Assembly (NCBI GenBank): GCA_016271365.2
Contig: CM057452.1
Location: 1,240,463,001 to 1,240,527,000 of the forward strand
Direction: 5' to 3'
Length of the DNA: 64,000 nt
Source of the DNA: Neoceratodus forsteri
Taxonomy: Eukaryota; Chordata; Ceratodontiformes; Ceratodontidae
Position numbers and translations under genes: made by a program. The notes beneath the pieces were generated by a model. The model was not told the origin of the DNA and made no database searches. It worked only from the letters and a program-made list of their open reading frames with translations. Of the stretch, positions 48,004 to 58,900 are shown piece by piece (position 1 is the stretch's first letter; every line of letters begins with the position of its first letter).

Positions 48004-48149
48004 CCGATAACTAACACACACGTGGTATGCAAGCAGCAGAGACAAAGAACACCAACACTAGGTGGGGACATGGTGTTTGTAATATCTGAACCCAGTGCTA
48101 ACATTTATTTCACTAGCAGTGTTTCTGGATAATGTTTTGTATCTTAGGG

Positions 48150-48545
48150 AGGGTAGCCGAGGAAGGGAAGGTGAACTTGGAATGCTGGTACACTTGGATA
48201 CTAGTGATCAGGAGAACCAACCTATTAAGATGGTGAATTATGATTTTCAAAGGCTGAGCATCAGATTAAAGGCACACTCAGCTTCCCTGGCCTTTTTTGT
48301 GGTCCTTCCTGTGGGTTGGAGGAGGAGAAGGGAAAAGTGAGGCAGAAGGAGGAGACTGAAGAGTTTAACAGTGGCTGAAGGGATTGCACCAGGAAGAGAG
48401 GTGACATTTTGTGGGAGTTTGGTGCAGCTTCTGGAACAGGAAGCTCTTCAAGGTTGATGGCCTTCACCTAAAAGGGAGGGGAGCTGTGTACTGGGGCTGA
48501 AATTTGATGTCTACATTGGTGGAAAATTAAACTGATTGTAGGGTA
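48150..48545 (+). pseudogene. CR1 ORF1 esterase remnant
   Basis: CR1 ORF1 proteins often carry an SGNH-type esterase. Here ELGMLVHLDTSDQENQP stands where the family has a VHVGTND-type block; the block-III Asn is replaced. DFQRLSIRLKAHSASLAFFVV LPVGW follows. The C-terminal DGLHLKGRGA (about 48,457-48,486) keeps the Asp-x-x-His pair. Frameshifts and stops separate the two. Assignment rests on these two motifs and the position upstream of the endonuclease. Confidence 0.6.
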
Positions 48546-48779
48546 GGCTATGACTAGGGAAACCAAGAAGAAGAAAAACATAAGAAAAACATAACTAGAG
48601 CTCCCCAAAAGTAAGGGCCTGGGAGCAGTGGGATGGATGCATTTTGACAGGCGTCCATAAAAAAGTAGGAAAAGGAGTCATGGAGAGGGGGCATGAAGAA
48701 ATGGTAAGGAGCCAGAAATTAAGGTGGGAAATGGAGTACAAAAGGGATGTGCTGACAAAAATGGGAGGGGTATAGGCAA

Positions 48780-49145
48780 ATACTGGATGGCAGTCTGCCT
48801 AAATGCCAGGAGCCTAGGAAACAAATTTAATGAGCTGTAGGTGATGGTAGCAGATGCAGGATTAGACCTCATAGCCATCACAGAAATATGGGCCACCAGG
48901 AAAAAGTACTGGGACATAACTGGGGTACACCATGTACAGGTGAGATAGGAGTATGGAAAAAGGAGATAGGGTAGCCCTTTATGTCACAAAATTCATAGAA
49001 GCAGCAGAGGAGGGAATCCAACAGGGGAGGCAAGAGGGAAACAGAATCACTGTGGGTGCAGCTCATGACCATATCATGGAAGTAGCTGTGCATGGGTGTG
49101 GTCTTTTGAGTGCTGGAATAGGGGACAAGAATGATGTGGAAATGT
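48780..49145 (+). pseudogene. CR1 endonuclease N-terminal half
   Basis: Plus-strand translation gives VCLNARSLGNKFNEL, then ADAGLDLIAITEIWATR, the start of an AP-type endonuclease with the metal-binding Glu replaced within ITE.W. VALYVTKFIEAAEEG and HIMEVAVHGCGLLSAG follow. Stops occur at about 48,838 and 49,145. This is the part of the gene that the CR1 at 51,738-54,306 lacks. Confidence 0.78.
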
Positions 49146-49155
49146 AGATCAAAAG

Positions 49156-49335
49156 GACTCAGAGCACCGGGACAACACTGTGGTGCTAAATGGAGACAAC
49201 ACACGATCAAGCAACAGTTCGCAGGCACCCGCAGTGACAGCAAAGCAACAGGACTCTCAAAGCTGTTATAAAGTCCTTTTTATTTCACATAAAGTGCATA
49301 AAACACACATACCAAATGAGCAATCCCGACCACTG
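49156..49335 (+). repeat. unclassified repeat, copy 1
   Basis: It shares with 50,826-51,210 the blocks aaggact, agcaccgggac, gcaagcaacagttc, 'caggactctca' and tttcac. On the minus strand it carries GTGAAATAAAAAGGAC, similar to an LTR or 3' UTR poly(A) signal. Class unknown. Confidence 0.6.
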
Positions 49336-49469
49336 CATTGCCACTCTGGAGTCGGGGAGGTGGGGTTGAGGTGCTGCTGTACTAATAATTTGTCTTTCAT
49401 TTTCTTCCACCACACCCCACCCTCTCCTCATCCTCTTCTCTGGGGCTGGTAAGTGTTCTGAAACTGGGT

Positions 49470-49900
49470 CACCTGTTTGCTGCTCTGGGTGCTCTGATTC
49501 TGTGTTTGGAGAGAACTTTGATGCATTTCCCCCAGTCCTCCTCCACTAAAGGTTCCATTTCTGATCTGTCTATGTCAGACAACACTGTGATGTAGCCAAG
49601 CACAGTATTTGACTCTCCTCCTCTCACTTCAGTACCTGCAGTTCTTTTTAAGATTGGTTTTAATTGTTTAGGCATTTGATTTTTGGTATGCCAATCATAG
49701 ACCCTGTTAAGTTTGTAATAATTTTCATCTCATGTAAACTTCTTCTGTTCCTGTTTTTTACGTTCGATATCATAATGAGAGACTTTATCATACTGAGTTA
49801 TCTTGTATTTTTTTTTAATTCATCTGCAGTGGCTCTTGACTTTAGCATGGTTTCTGCATTGGCTATATCTATAGTTAATTGTTCAAGAGCAGGTTAAGCA
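49470..49900 (-). pseudogene. unidentified fossil coding segment
   Basis: The minus strand has codon-like peptides in neighbouring frames: LEQLTIDIANAETMLKSR, then KNRNRRSLHEMK, and NRVYDWHTKNQMPKQL followed by a 68-codon frame (49,675-49,469). The first looks like a coiled helix. The frames are joined by breaks, suggesting one decayed gene of a mobile element. I cannot assign the family and could be over-reading chance frames. Confidence 0.35.
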
Positions 49901-50019
49901 TGTGAGAGGATAAGTTTGATATTTTTTAGAGAGGCTTCATGCATATTAATTTGCCATTTTAACATGAACTCAGGGTCAGCTGTACCATGGGCTATTTTTC
50001 GTAAAATACATAGGCCACG

Positions 50020-50373
50020 TAGTGGTGGGCGAAGTGAGGAAAATTTGCCTCACAGAATAATCGGTAAAATTCCACCCATTTCGCGAAGTGAAATGTGAAT
50101 GTTCGCCCAGAGAAATGGTGAAATTTTGCCTGGTGGAATGGTGAAATTTCACCTTCTACAGCAAAATTCCACCTTCTGTGGTGAAATTTCATCTGCGGAC
50201 GGTGATATTTTGCCCCTGGAAGGTGAAATTTCACTGTGGAAGGCAAAATTTTGCCTACAGAAGGTGAAATGTTGCCTGGGTGAAATTCTACCTAATGTAG
50301 AAAATTTCATGAATTACTCCACGTGGTGAATTCAGCCACTTTGCCAGCAGAAAATAAATGTGCTGCATCTCTA
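50020..50373. mobile_element. hAT-type MITE carrying a palindromic array
   Basis: A 354-base element. The left end TAGTGGTGGGCGAA and the reverse complement of the right end TAGAGATGCAGCA are short imperfect inverted repeats. An exact 8-base direct repeat, aggccacg, flanks it (50,012-50,019 and 50,374-50,381), which is a strong hAT target duplication. Its interior is almost wholly the array at 50,050-50,305. Confidence 0.85.
50050..50305. repeat. array of ggtgaaatttcacc palindromes
   Basis: About ten units, each a 14-base near-palindrome such as ggtgaaatttcacc, ggtgaaattttgcc or ggcaaaattttgcc, separated by 7-base spacers (ttctaca, cctggaa, tgtggaa, tacagaa). The period is about 21 bases. 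Because both unit and spacer are partly self-complementary, the array reads similarly on both strands. Confidence 0.85.
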
Positions 50374-50381
50374 AGGCCACG

Positions 50382-50825
50382 TGGTATTCATTTAACAGCT
50401 AAATATGCCTCTAATATTGTTTTGTGCCAAAACAAGCACCTACCTTTGAGTACAAGATTTTCCAGGCTTCTAAAGATAGTTTTGTCTTCTGGTTCCATGG
50501 CTACATCAGCTGGGTGTTGGTTCTGTTCCAAAACGGGATTTCCATCCCCTGTCCTGGAAAAAATCATCCTGTGCTCAGTGTCATGGGAGATGTAGTTGCT
50601 TCTTCCTAATTGGCCATTTTCCAGGAAGTGTCTTCTCCATGTATAGTGTTGCCAAATTTAAAGCACGAAAACATTTTTCTACCAGTCAATAAATCCATGT
50701 GTGATGTAGCACAAAAGAAGATGTGGAAAGCTGTAACATTCTTACCACAAGGCAGGTATGCACTCACTGTTTTTACTCTCCTGCACGGAGAAACCTGTCC
50801 TCTAAAAATGGTAGACAGTAGTAGA
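50382..50825. other. unassigned sequence
   Basis: About 440 bases, no gene recognised; it may belong to the same old element as the flanking unclassified repeat. Confidence 0.3.
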
Positions 50826-51210
50826 AAAGGACTTGAAGCACCAGGACCATGCTGCGTTGCTAAATGTAGTCAATACATTTCATTCATTTTTTTTCATTTC
50901 GTTGTTTAACCAGGTATAGCACACTAAGCTGAAAGCTTTTTTACAGGAGTGACCTGGGAGCACAAGGAGGTTAAGTGACTTGCTCAGGATCACACAGTAT
51001 GCAAGTGGAAGCTGTGGGATTCAAACCCAGGTCTGGTCTGCTGGATATCACCAGATTTGCAGTTCAGAGCCTTAGACCACTGCACTATACTGCCTCCTTA
51101 CATGAGCAAGCAACAGTTCATAAGCACCCCCCACAGCCACAGCAAAGCACCAGGACTCTCAGTGCTGTCATAAACTCATTTTTGTTTCACGTACAGTGCC
51201 TATTACCTGC
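50826..51210 (+). repeat. unclassified repeat, copy 2 (split by SINE)
   Basis: Direct copy of 49,156-49,335 with the MIR-like SINE inserted between 'gctaaatgtagtca' and 'atgagcaagcaacagttc'. The two copies lie 1.7 kb apart in the same orientation. Confidence 0.6.
50935..51100 (-). mobile_element. MIR-like tRNA-derived SINE
   Basis: On the minus strand the head has a pol III A box, tagtgcagtgg (51,077-51,087), matching the TRGYNNARNNG consensus. Its B box, ggtttgaatcc (51,017-51,027), differs from consensus by one base. The body 'gtgtgatcctgagcaagtca' and cttaacctcc is the conserved MIR/core-SINE sequence. Only the head and core are present. It was inserted into the unclassified repeat. Confidence 0.78.
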
Positions 51211-51229
51211 ATACTCCCGGTTACCCCTG

Positions 51230-51737
51230 GTTTACCCCCCAAGATGGTGGGGCCACAGTTCTGGTTCCCCTAATTCCAGTGCCACGGGAACAGTATCCGG
51301 TTGGGAGTGTGATGGCAGTGGCTAATTGATACCTGGGGAAGGCTTCATGTAGATGGAGGCTCTCCCCTCCATTTTCTTAAATTTTTCCTCCTGGAGTCAG
51401 GGACGTGCAATGATGTCTAGCATTCACCCCACCTCCAATAGATGCGAGCACCGGTAGCTGTGAGATCCCCGGCCTCTGCCAGGGGTCTGTCTCACACTGG
51501 ACACTTCCCCACCCTCCTCCTGGAGAAGGAAAGCAGTCCATAGGATGCTCTATCTTTCTCACCCCGGCCGGCCCTCTGGCAACGCAGGTCTGTTCCCAAA
51601 CCAGGGTCGCTGGCATCGCAAGCGGAAATCCAACCACTGCACCGGTGGGCCATGTATTCCCTCTGTTTAGCAGCCACCCCTTGGGTAAAGTCCCGATACA
51701 AGGAGATAGTGTTACCCCTTCAGACAATCTCTCCAAG
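51230..51737 (-). pseudogene. L1 ORF1 C-terminal domain fragment
   Basis: The minus strand from 51,737 reads LGEIV then RGNTISLYRDFTQGVAAKQ and REYMAHRCSG, the start of an L1 ORF1 C-terminal domain. Decayed spacer sequence follows to 51,230. It appears to continue the ORF1 N-terminal part at 54,377-55,310, with the CR1 lying between. A second fragment of the same region is at 36,340-36,775. Confidence 0.65.
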
Positions 51738-51754
51738 ATCTCTTGTGGCTCGAA

Positions 51755-52240
51755 GCAATCTATCTTTACCTATACAGACCCCCTTCTCAGGGGGAGGAAA
51801 TGGACAAGGAAATGATAGAAAGTATACTTAGAATGGCAGAAAAAGGGGAGATATTGCTGATGGGTGATCTGAATATGCCAGATGTTAACTGGAGTGCAGT
51901 TGCAGCAGCCACTTCGAAGAGTGGAGTTATTCTAGATGCCCTACAGGGGGCATGCCTTAGACAACTAGTATTGGAACCCACTTGAGAGGGAGCAATATTA
52001 GACCTGATTCTCTCAAATGGAGATGGAGAGAGGATCACAGATGTAGAAGTAGGTAGCCATCTGGGAACTAGTGACCATCGAACAGTATGGTTCACAATAA
52101 ACACAGCAATAGAGTCAAGCCATACAAAGGCAAAAGTACTGGACTTTAGGAGGGCTGACTTTGCCAAAATGGGTGAGTGCCTAAGGAATGCACTAGCAAA
52201 TGGGCAGGAAGGAGGGATGGAAGAACAATGGGAATAATAA
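51755..52240 (+). pseudogene. CR1 endonuclease C-terminal half
   Basis: It reads LEAIYLYLYRPPSQGEE, then GEILLMGDLNMPDVNW (catalytic Asp-x-Asn) and GACLRQLVLEPT to a stop near 51,984. It continues GAILDLILSNGDGER, then GSHLGTSDHRTVWF, which holds the final Asp-His pair, and DFRRADFAKMGECLR. Catalytic motifs survive, but one stop interrupts it and the N-terminal half is absent here. Confidence 0.85.
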
Positions 52241-52327
52241 AACTGCCACCATGAAGGTAATGAGCCTTTGTTGAAGCAAATAAACAAAACAAAATGACGT
52301 AAGAAACCACTATGGTTCTCAAAGGAA

Positions 52328-54150
52328 GTGGCAGTGAAGGTTCAAGAGAAAAAGAAAGCATTCAGGAAGTACAAGGAATCGCAGAAGGAGCAGGACAGAG
52401 AACTGTATCAGTTAAAGCAAAAGGAGGCTGGGAAGGCAGTCAGAACAGCAAAGGCCCAAACCAAGGAAAAGATAGCCAACTCAGTTAAGAAGGAGGATAA
52501 AACCTTTTATAGGTACATCAGGGAGCGAAGGAAGACCAAGGGAGGGATAGTGAGGGTTAGGGCAGAGGGAGACTGTGAAAAGGCAGAGACACTAAACAAA
52601 TATTTTGCTCAGTATTTACAAATGAAGAGGAGGTACATAAAGCAAACAGTAGAAACACTCTGGATACAGAAGTTGATACCAGCCCATTTACAGAAGAAAG
52701 GTTCTGAAAGAACTCTTAAAACTGAAGGTGGACAAAGCAATGGGGCCTGATGAGTTCATCCCAGAATTCTAAAAGAACTAAGGGTAGAACTAGTGACACC
52801 ACTGACTACCCTTTTTAACAAATCATGGGAGGATGGGGTGGTACCCGAGGACTGGAGGAGGGCAGATGTGATTCCCCTTCACAAAAGTGGGAGCAAGGCA
52901 GAAGCAGGAAACTACAGACCTGTTAGTTTAACCTCAGTTATAGGGAAAATGATGGCATCACTTCTGAAGGAAAGAATTGTCGAGTATCTAGAGGCCAGAA
53001 GGGCACAGGACCCTAGGCAGCATGGATTCACAGCGGGAAGGTCATGCCAGACGAATCTGATAGATTTCTTTGACTGGGTGACCAAAGTATTAGATCAGGG
53101 AGGGGCTGTGGACATGGCCTACCTAGACTTTAGCAAAGCATTTGACACAGTCCTACACAAAAGATTAATATACAAGTTAGCCAGCCTGGGAGTGGGTCCC
53201 AATATGATAGCCTGGGTAAAGAATTGGCTGGAGAATAGGACCCAGAGAGTAATAGTAAATGGAGTCCACTCAGAAGAAAGGAGGGTTACTAGTGGGGTAC
53301 CGTGAGGTTCAGTATTAGGACGGTCCTCTTCAGTGTCTTTATAGCGACATTGCAGAGGGACTGGAAGGAAAGGTATGTCTCTTTGCAGATGACACAAAGA
53401 TCTGCAACAGAGTTGATGCACAGGTGGGGTGGAAAGGATGAGAAGGGACTTGGAAGGTTAGAGGAATGGTCAAATGATGGCAGCTTAGATTCAATGCTAA
53501 GAAGTGCAGGTAATGCACCTGGAAGCAAAACCCAAGGGAAGAGTACACAATAGGGGGTGTGATACTAACAACAACAAAAATGGAAAGGGACCTGGGGGTA
53601 GACATGTCAGATGACCTAAAGGTGGGCAAGCAATGTGAGAGGGCAGCAAGGAGGGCTGGGGGGGGACACTGGGATGCATAGGGAGAGGCATCACCAGTAG
53701 AAAACAGGAAGTTATTATTCCTCTGTACAGACAGCTGGTGAGACCCCATCTGGAGTACTGTGTGCAGTTCTGGAGACCCAATCTCTGCAAAGACATAGAC
53801 AGAATGGAAGCTGTCCAGAGGAGGGCAACTAAAATGGTGCAGGGTCTGCACGGAAGACATATGAAGAGAGACTGAAGGAGCTTAATATGTATAGCCTCGA
53901 GAAAAGGAGGGAGGAAGGACATGATAAAACGTTCAAAGTACCTCAAGGGAATCAACAAAGTCCAAGAGGGTAGCATCTTTCAAAAAAGAGGTGTGCAAGA
54001 ACAAAAGGGCACAATTTGAAGATGGAGGCGGCTCAGAGGTAATTTAAGGAAGTATTTTTTCACAGAGAGGGTTGTGGATGCATGGAACCGCCTTCCGGAG
54101 GAGGTTGTGGAGTCAAAATCAGTGGTGGAATTCAAGCATGCATGGGACAG
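52328..54150 (+). pseudogene. CR1 reverse transcriptase, lightly broken
   Basis: A lysine-rich linker (52,328-52,750) leads into an open 170-codon stretch (52,793-53,305): VVPEDWRRADVIPLHKSG, NYRPVSLTSVIGKM, GFTAGRSCQTNLI, MAYLDFSKAFDTVLHKRL (first catalytic Asp) and QRVIVNGVHSEERR VTSGVP. A stop in VPQG and a frameshift follow. CLFADDTKICNRVD (53,377-53,418) keeps the catalytic pair. The C-terminal part [16 protein letters not shown] and RLPEEVVESKSVVEF ends near 54,150. Confidence 0.88.
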
Positions 54151-54376
54151 TCATAAGGCCATTCTAGGGGGTGGGGTAGGAAGAAGTAGGCTGCTGGTTA
54201 ACTAGGATCTGCAGCTTATCCAGTAGGTAGGGAAATGGGCAGACTGGGTGGGCCAAGCAGTCCTTATCTGCCATCAAATTCTATGTTTCTATGTTTCTAT
54301 GTTTAACAGAAAATAGTAGTATGTAGGCGATTATTGTTCTGGGGCCCATAGTGCTATCTGGATTGCCAAACACTTA

Positions 54377-55310
54377 GTGAGCTCGTTCTACCCCCACTGG
54401 TTCTTTCCATCTCTCCCCAAGCAGTTGCAGCAACCAGTCATTAAGAAATGTTTCCATATTTGGACCTTCGGACCCTTCCGGGACCCCTATTATCCTAATA
54501 TTGTTCCTTCTACTCCGATTTTCCTGGTCCTATGCTGTAATCTAGACAGTTTGACCTCATGGTCCCTGAGCCTTTGCAACACGTTTAGGTACTGTCTCTC
54601 TATCTCTTCCATCCTCTGTTCCGGGACATTGTGCTGATCTTCCAACCAGCGCACATCAGCGACATTAACCACTAGCGAGGCTGCAATGGTGTCCACTCTG
54701 GTAAGGAGTGCCTCAAGCATCTTTGAAATGTTGGATAGGGCCTCTCCAAGTTGGGCCTGATCCTGAGGTGGGTGGGTGGGTGACTTGACCTTGTGGCCCT
54801 AATAGTCTGGCTTCCGAGGTTTCCATTCCTCTGCCTGGTCCTGTGCACAAAAGAAAAATAGCTCTATATTTAGCTGGCAGCATGTAAAATATCTTCCCCT
54901 CTATATCAAGAACACCCATCGATTGCTGCCCATTGTGTATCAAGTAGGGCGCTGGTATTGCCGGCAGGATAAGGTCTGATAGATCTCATGAACCCGCGCT
55001 CGGGTCTCTACAGCCTATCTAAGTACAACAGCTCTGAAATATGTGCGTTGCGGGTGACAGCAGAAGAGTGTGGCTTCCCTTAATAAAAAGCATTCCAGTG
55101 GTGGTGACAGAGGTAGGAGGGGTAATTCCAGTAGTTAAATTGAAGCTTCAGTCCAGCATCATAGCAGATTGTGTTCAATTTATTGCCAGGCTGGGGCAGA
55201 AGAAAAGAACTAGGCTGCCATCTTCGTTGGGTGCAAGCCACACCTCCTGTTTCTGGAACTTTGAACTGAGGGCCAGAGGAAGTAATGGCATGAATGGGAC
55301 TATTGATTTC
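54377..55310 (-). pseudogene. L1 5' UTR and ORF1 N-terminal part
   Basis: The minus strand carries a coiled-coil frame (54,720-54,490): RVDTIAASLVVNVADVRWLE, then EERIQ-type heptads and RLRDHEVKLSRLQHRTRK, the junction to the RRM. A broken continuation follows (NGLLQLLG-like, IALWAPEQ). Upstream sequence to 55,310, with aagatggcagcc near 55,220, resembles an L1 5' UTR. The gene breaks at the CR1 3' end (54,306) and seems to resume at 51,737. Confidence 0.65.
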
Positions 55311-55986
55311 AGTTAAAAGTTATATTGTTTTTGTTAAAACACAACAAAAGAGCAAAAACACAAACAGCAGTATCACTTAATTTTTGGCATTGTACAGTAC
55401 AGCAGCATACAGTTAACGTATGGAGATATTACATATATTGCATTACATCACAGTTCTAAAGGAGGAATTACAAGGCATCTGTTAAATTAGGAGGCACCTA
55501 CCTGGAATCATTTCCAAATATCCGAAACCATGAGGAGATACTACTGCTGATTCAGACAAGGCTTCATGTATTTCGGTAGATGTACCTTCTTATGGCCGAA
55601 TCTGAGGGAACATCTGAAGGAGAGATGAATATGGTGCCACAGAGTAACTAAGGGCAGTTAAAATGATTTCTGGAGAAGTGAGGTGCTAATGTAAATCTCT
55701 GAACCGTACCTTCTATAACCTGAACACAAAACATGAAAAGAAAATACAGATAACATAACAGTGACAGTGTATGTCAACAGTAACTATTTACAATACTGTC
55801 CTCCTAGACGGAACGAAAGGGAGACAGCGCATACTTAATTAAGATTAATTTCAGTGGTCTGATTATGCAGTACATCATATGAGGGAGAGAAAGAAAACAA
55901 GAATACTATAAAACAAGTCAACCGACACCTGTTCTGGAGGACAAATATGCCATATATAGGGCCCAGCAGTAATAGTAAAGAGGCAT

Positions 55987-58900
55987 TCACCTTTTCAACA
56001 GGTGAGAACGTCTATCTAGTTCAGATATATATGTAAGTGCAGATAAGATCTCTGTTATATTAGGTGTAGTAGAATATCTCCAGTTTATAAGGATAGAACG
56101 TTTCACCTGCATGCTTAGGAGCATCAGCCATCTGAATGCATGAGGGCTAAGATTTGGGACTTCGGATTTTAGACCTAGCAGTAAAAGGCAAGCACTAAGA
56201 GGGATATTACATTGTAGGATTAAGTTTGCTGCTCTGAGGACAGACTTCCAGACATCTGTGATCAGAGGATAAATCCATATAATATGATAAAGGTCTCCTC
56301 CATGTCTATGGCATCTCCAACATTTATCATGTGAGAGCACTTGCATTTTCTTTAGCATTTCAGGAGTTCTATACCATGAGTGCATTATTTTATTCTGGAT
56401 AAGTCTGCTCCTAGCATCTGTAAACACTTTATGTCCTACCTGCCAGCACTGATTTCATTGACCTTCAGTCAATGACATTTCTAAAACCTTTTCCCACTTG
56501 AGCTTTGAGGATTGGTTAGGGGTGGGTAGAGTATCTCTAATTAGGGCATAAATTACACCGGCCATCCCTTTCTGTAGGGCAAGCCATGAGTGTAATGGGG
56601 GTGAGAGGTCAGTTGATGTATTTGCCTGCTGTAACAGTTGTTTCAGGGCATCGCTGATCTGTAAATACTTCCAGAACTCAGAGCTGTGTAATTTCCATTT
56701 ACTGTACTTTGTAGTTGTTGAAATGTGTCTACCAGTATAGAGCCTTTGGCCAGTAGGTCTTTTACAAATAGGATGCCTTTTTCTTGCCAAGTAGACCAAG
56801 ACACTGGCAGACCACCTATGGTGAAACTGAGGTTATTCCACAAAGGAGTATATAGTAAGGGGAGGGTAGAGATATTTAATTTTTTATGAAGGATTCACCA
56901 GTACTGGATTGAGGGACCTACAGTGGGGTGTGACATGAGCTCCTTAGAGGCCCCAGGCCATAGCAAGGTGGCTGTAATAGGGGATCCACTGAGGCCTTGT
57001 TCTATTGTTAACCATTGGGGAGACTCTTCAGATTGTGGGTTGAACCATTTCATGGTCTGCGAACATTGGTATGCTATTTTGTAGCCCTCTATCCACAGGT
57101 GACCCCATCATCCATATTTCCAGTGTGCTATAAGTATATTTTTGCCAAAGTGAGGTTTAGCTTTACCCCATAGAAAGTGACCAATGGTTTTATCATTTTT
57201 TTTAATCCATGCTATAGGAAGAAATAGGGGCATGTGAGATATTAAGTGGAAGAGTTTGGGTGCCATTGACATTTTATAAGCTGATATTTTACCAGCAAGT
57301 GTGAGGTTAAGATGGGACCAGTGATCCAGATTGGATCTTCAAGTAGGTAGTAGGGGGCCTAGGTTGTTGTCCCGCCATTTCCCAGTGTTGACTCCCACTT
57401 TGATTCCCAAATATGTAACAGTGTGTTGTGACCATTTAAGGCCATAGTGGGACATGGTATGGGGGAGACGTAGAATTAAGTGGAAGAATCTCTGTTTTTG
57501 TTTGATTAATTTAGAGCCCAGAGATATGAGAAAAGTGTCCTAGTAGGGTAAAAAGAGGCAGGATAGAATTTGGGGCATCTCCTAAGATAACCAGTAGATC
57601 ATCAGTGTACATAACAGTAGTGGGCTGTGGATGACCCTTAGCAATACCTGCTATGAGAGGATGCTGACAGATTGCGGCCGCCATGGGTTCCACCACTAGG
57701 AGAAACAACAAAGGACATAGATGGCATCCCTGTCTGGTACCTCTGTAAAGTTGGAATGGATCTGATAATACAAAGTTGGTAAGTACCTTGGCAAGGGGGG
57801 ATGTATAAAGAGTTGTTATAGCAGCTCGGAAGTGAGGGCCAAATCCATAGTGTTGGAGAATGGTGTGAAGGTAGTCCCATTCTACAGAGTCGAACGCCTT
57901 CTCAAAGTCAATAGCCAGTGCAGCCACAGGTGTTGGAGCAGATTTTGCTATGTGGATGAGATTGAGAAAAGTCCGCAGGTGGTCTGAGCCTTTCATGAAT
58001 CCTACTTGGGGTGGGTGTATCAAGAGTGGGAGTATAGCATTTAACCTGTTTGCCAGCACCCTAGCATATACCTTGCTATCGGCGTTAATCAAGAAGATAG
58101 GGCGATAGCTAGCTGGGTCTTCAGGGGCTTTCCCTTTATTTGGTAGGACAGTTATAGTGGCCTCTCTTAAGGTTTGGGGTAAGATGCCCTTAGCATCAGC
58201 CTCCGTAAAAACTTGACATAGCAAAGGGGAAATCATAGGGGATATTAGCTGAAGGAACTCTACAGGGTACCCATCACCTCCAGGTGCCTTCCCTGGTTTG
58301 AGAGCCATCAGTGCAGAATTAACTTCTTGTGGTGTGAGGGGGGTTTCAAGGGCATCAATGTGGGATGGGGAAAGCTTCAGTAGCTTGATAGATTGAAAGA
58401 AGGTTTGGGTTGCAGAGGTATTTTTTGGTCTGGAGGATGTATAAAGTTGCGAATAAAACATTGCCATGATTTCTTTCTCACTTTGAGGGCTAGTTTGAAC
58501 CTTGCCGGTATTTGAGTTTTTTAAGCCAGCTATGTATCGCTGGGATTGCTGTTTGTAGAGTTGGTATGCTAAGACCTTCCCATTTTTGTCCCCCCCCTTC
58601 CCAATATATATGACGCATCTTGAGAAGGGCTAAATCCGCTTTCCTGGATAGTAATTTGTTAAGTTTAATACGTAGTTGTAAAACTTTTCTTCCAGATTCT
58701 CAGTGGAGAGAGGGGTGGGATAGAACTTTATGCTCTCGTTAAGCATTAGCAAGCTCACTTTCAAGCCGGGTAAGTTCCTTTTCTTTGCACGTCCTTCTAT
58801 GGGAAGCATATCCAATAATTTCGCCTTGCATAGTGGCTTTGTGTGCTTTCCACGTGTTTGAGGCTGAAGTCTCAGAAACAGGGTTTTCTTGCAGGAAGAA

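Larger units (their letters stand above)
48130..49155 (+). mobile_element. CR1 LINE 5' portion
   Basis: It contains decayed ORF1 esterase and the N-terminal half of the ORF2 endonuclease, in that order. It ends abruptly at 49,155. The missing remainder of the endonuclease begins, apparently without a gap, at 51,738. Confidence 0.72.
51738..54306 (+). mobile_element. CR1-type LINE (endonuclease to 3' tail)
   Basis: The best preserved CR1 here. It has half an endonuclease (51,755-52,240), linker, RT (52,328-53,600), the C-terminal region and a 3' UTR ending in three TTCTATGT-type repeats (54,280-54,306). Flanking sequence on both sides is L1 ORF1 on the minus strand, so it probably inserted there. 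No target duplication seen, as is usual for CR1. Confidence 0.88.

Noticed and set aside
50050..50305. CRISPR-like array (regular repeats and spacers)
   Set aside because: Vertebrate context; spacers are near-identical and palindromic, and the array is bounded by hAT ends with an 8-bp duplication.
51010..51095. Possible tRNA gene on the minus strand
   Set aside because: It is the tRNA-derived head of a MIR-like SINE followed by the SINE core.
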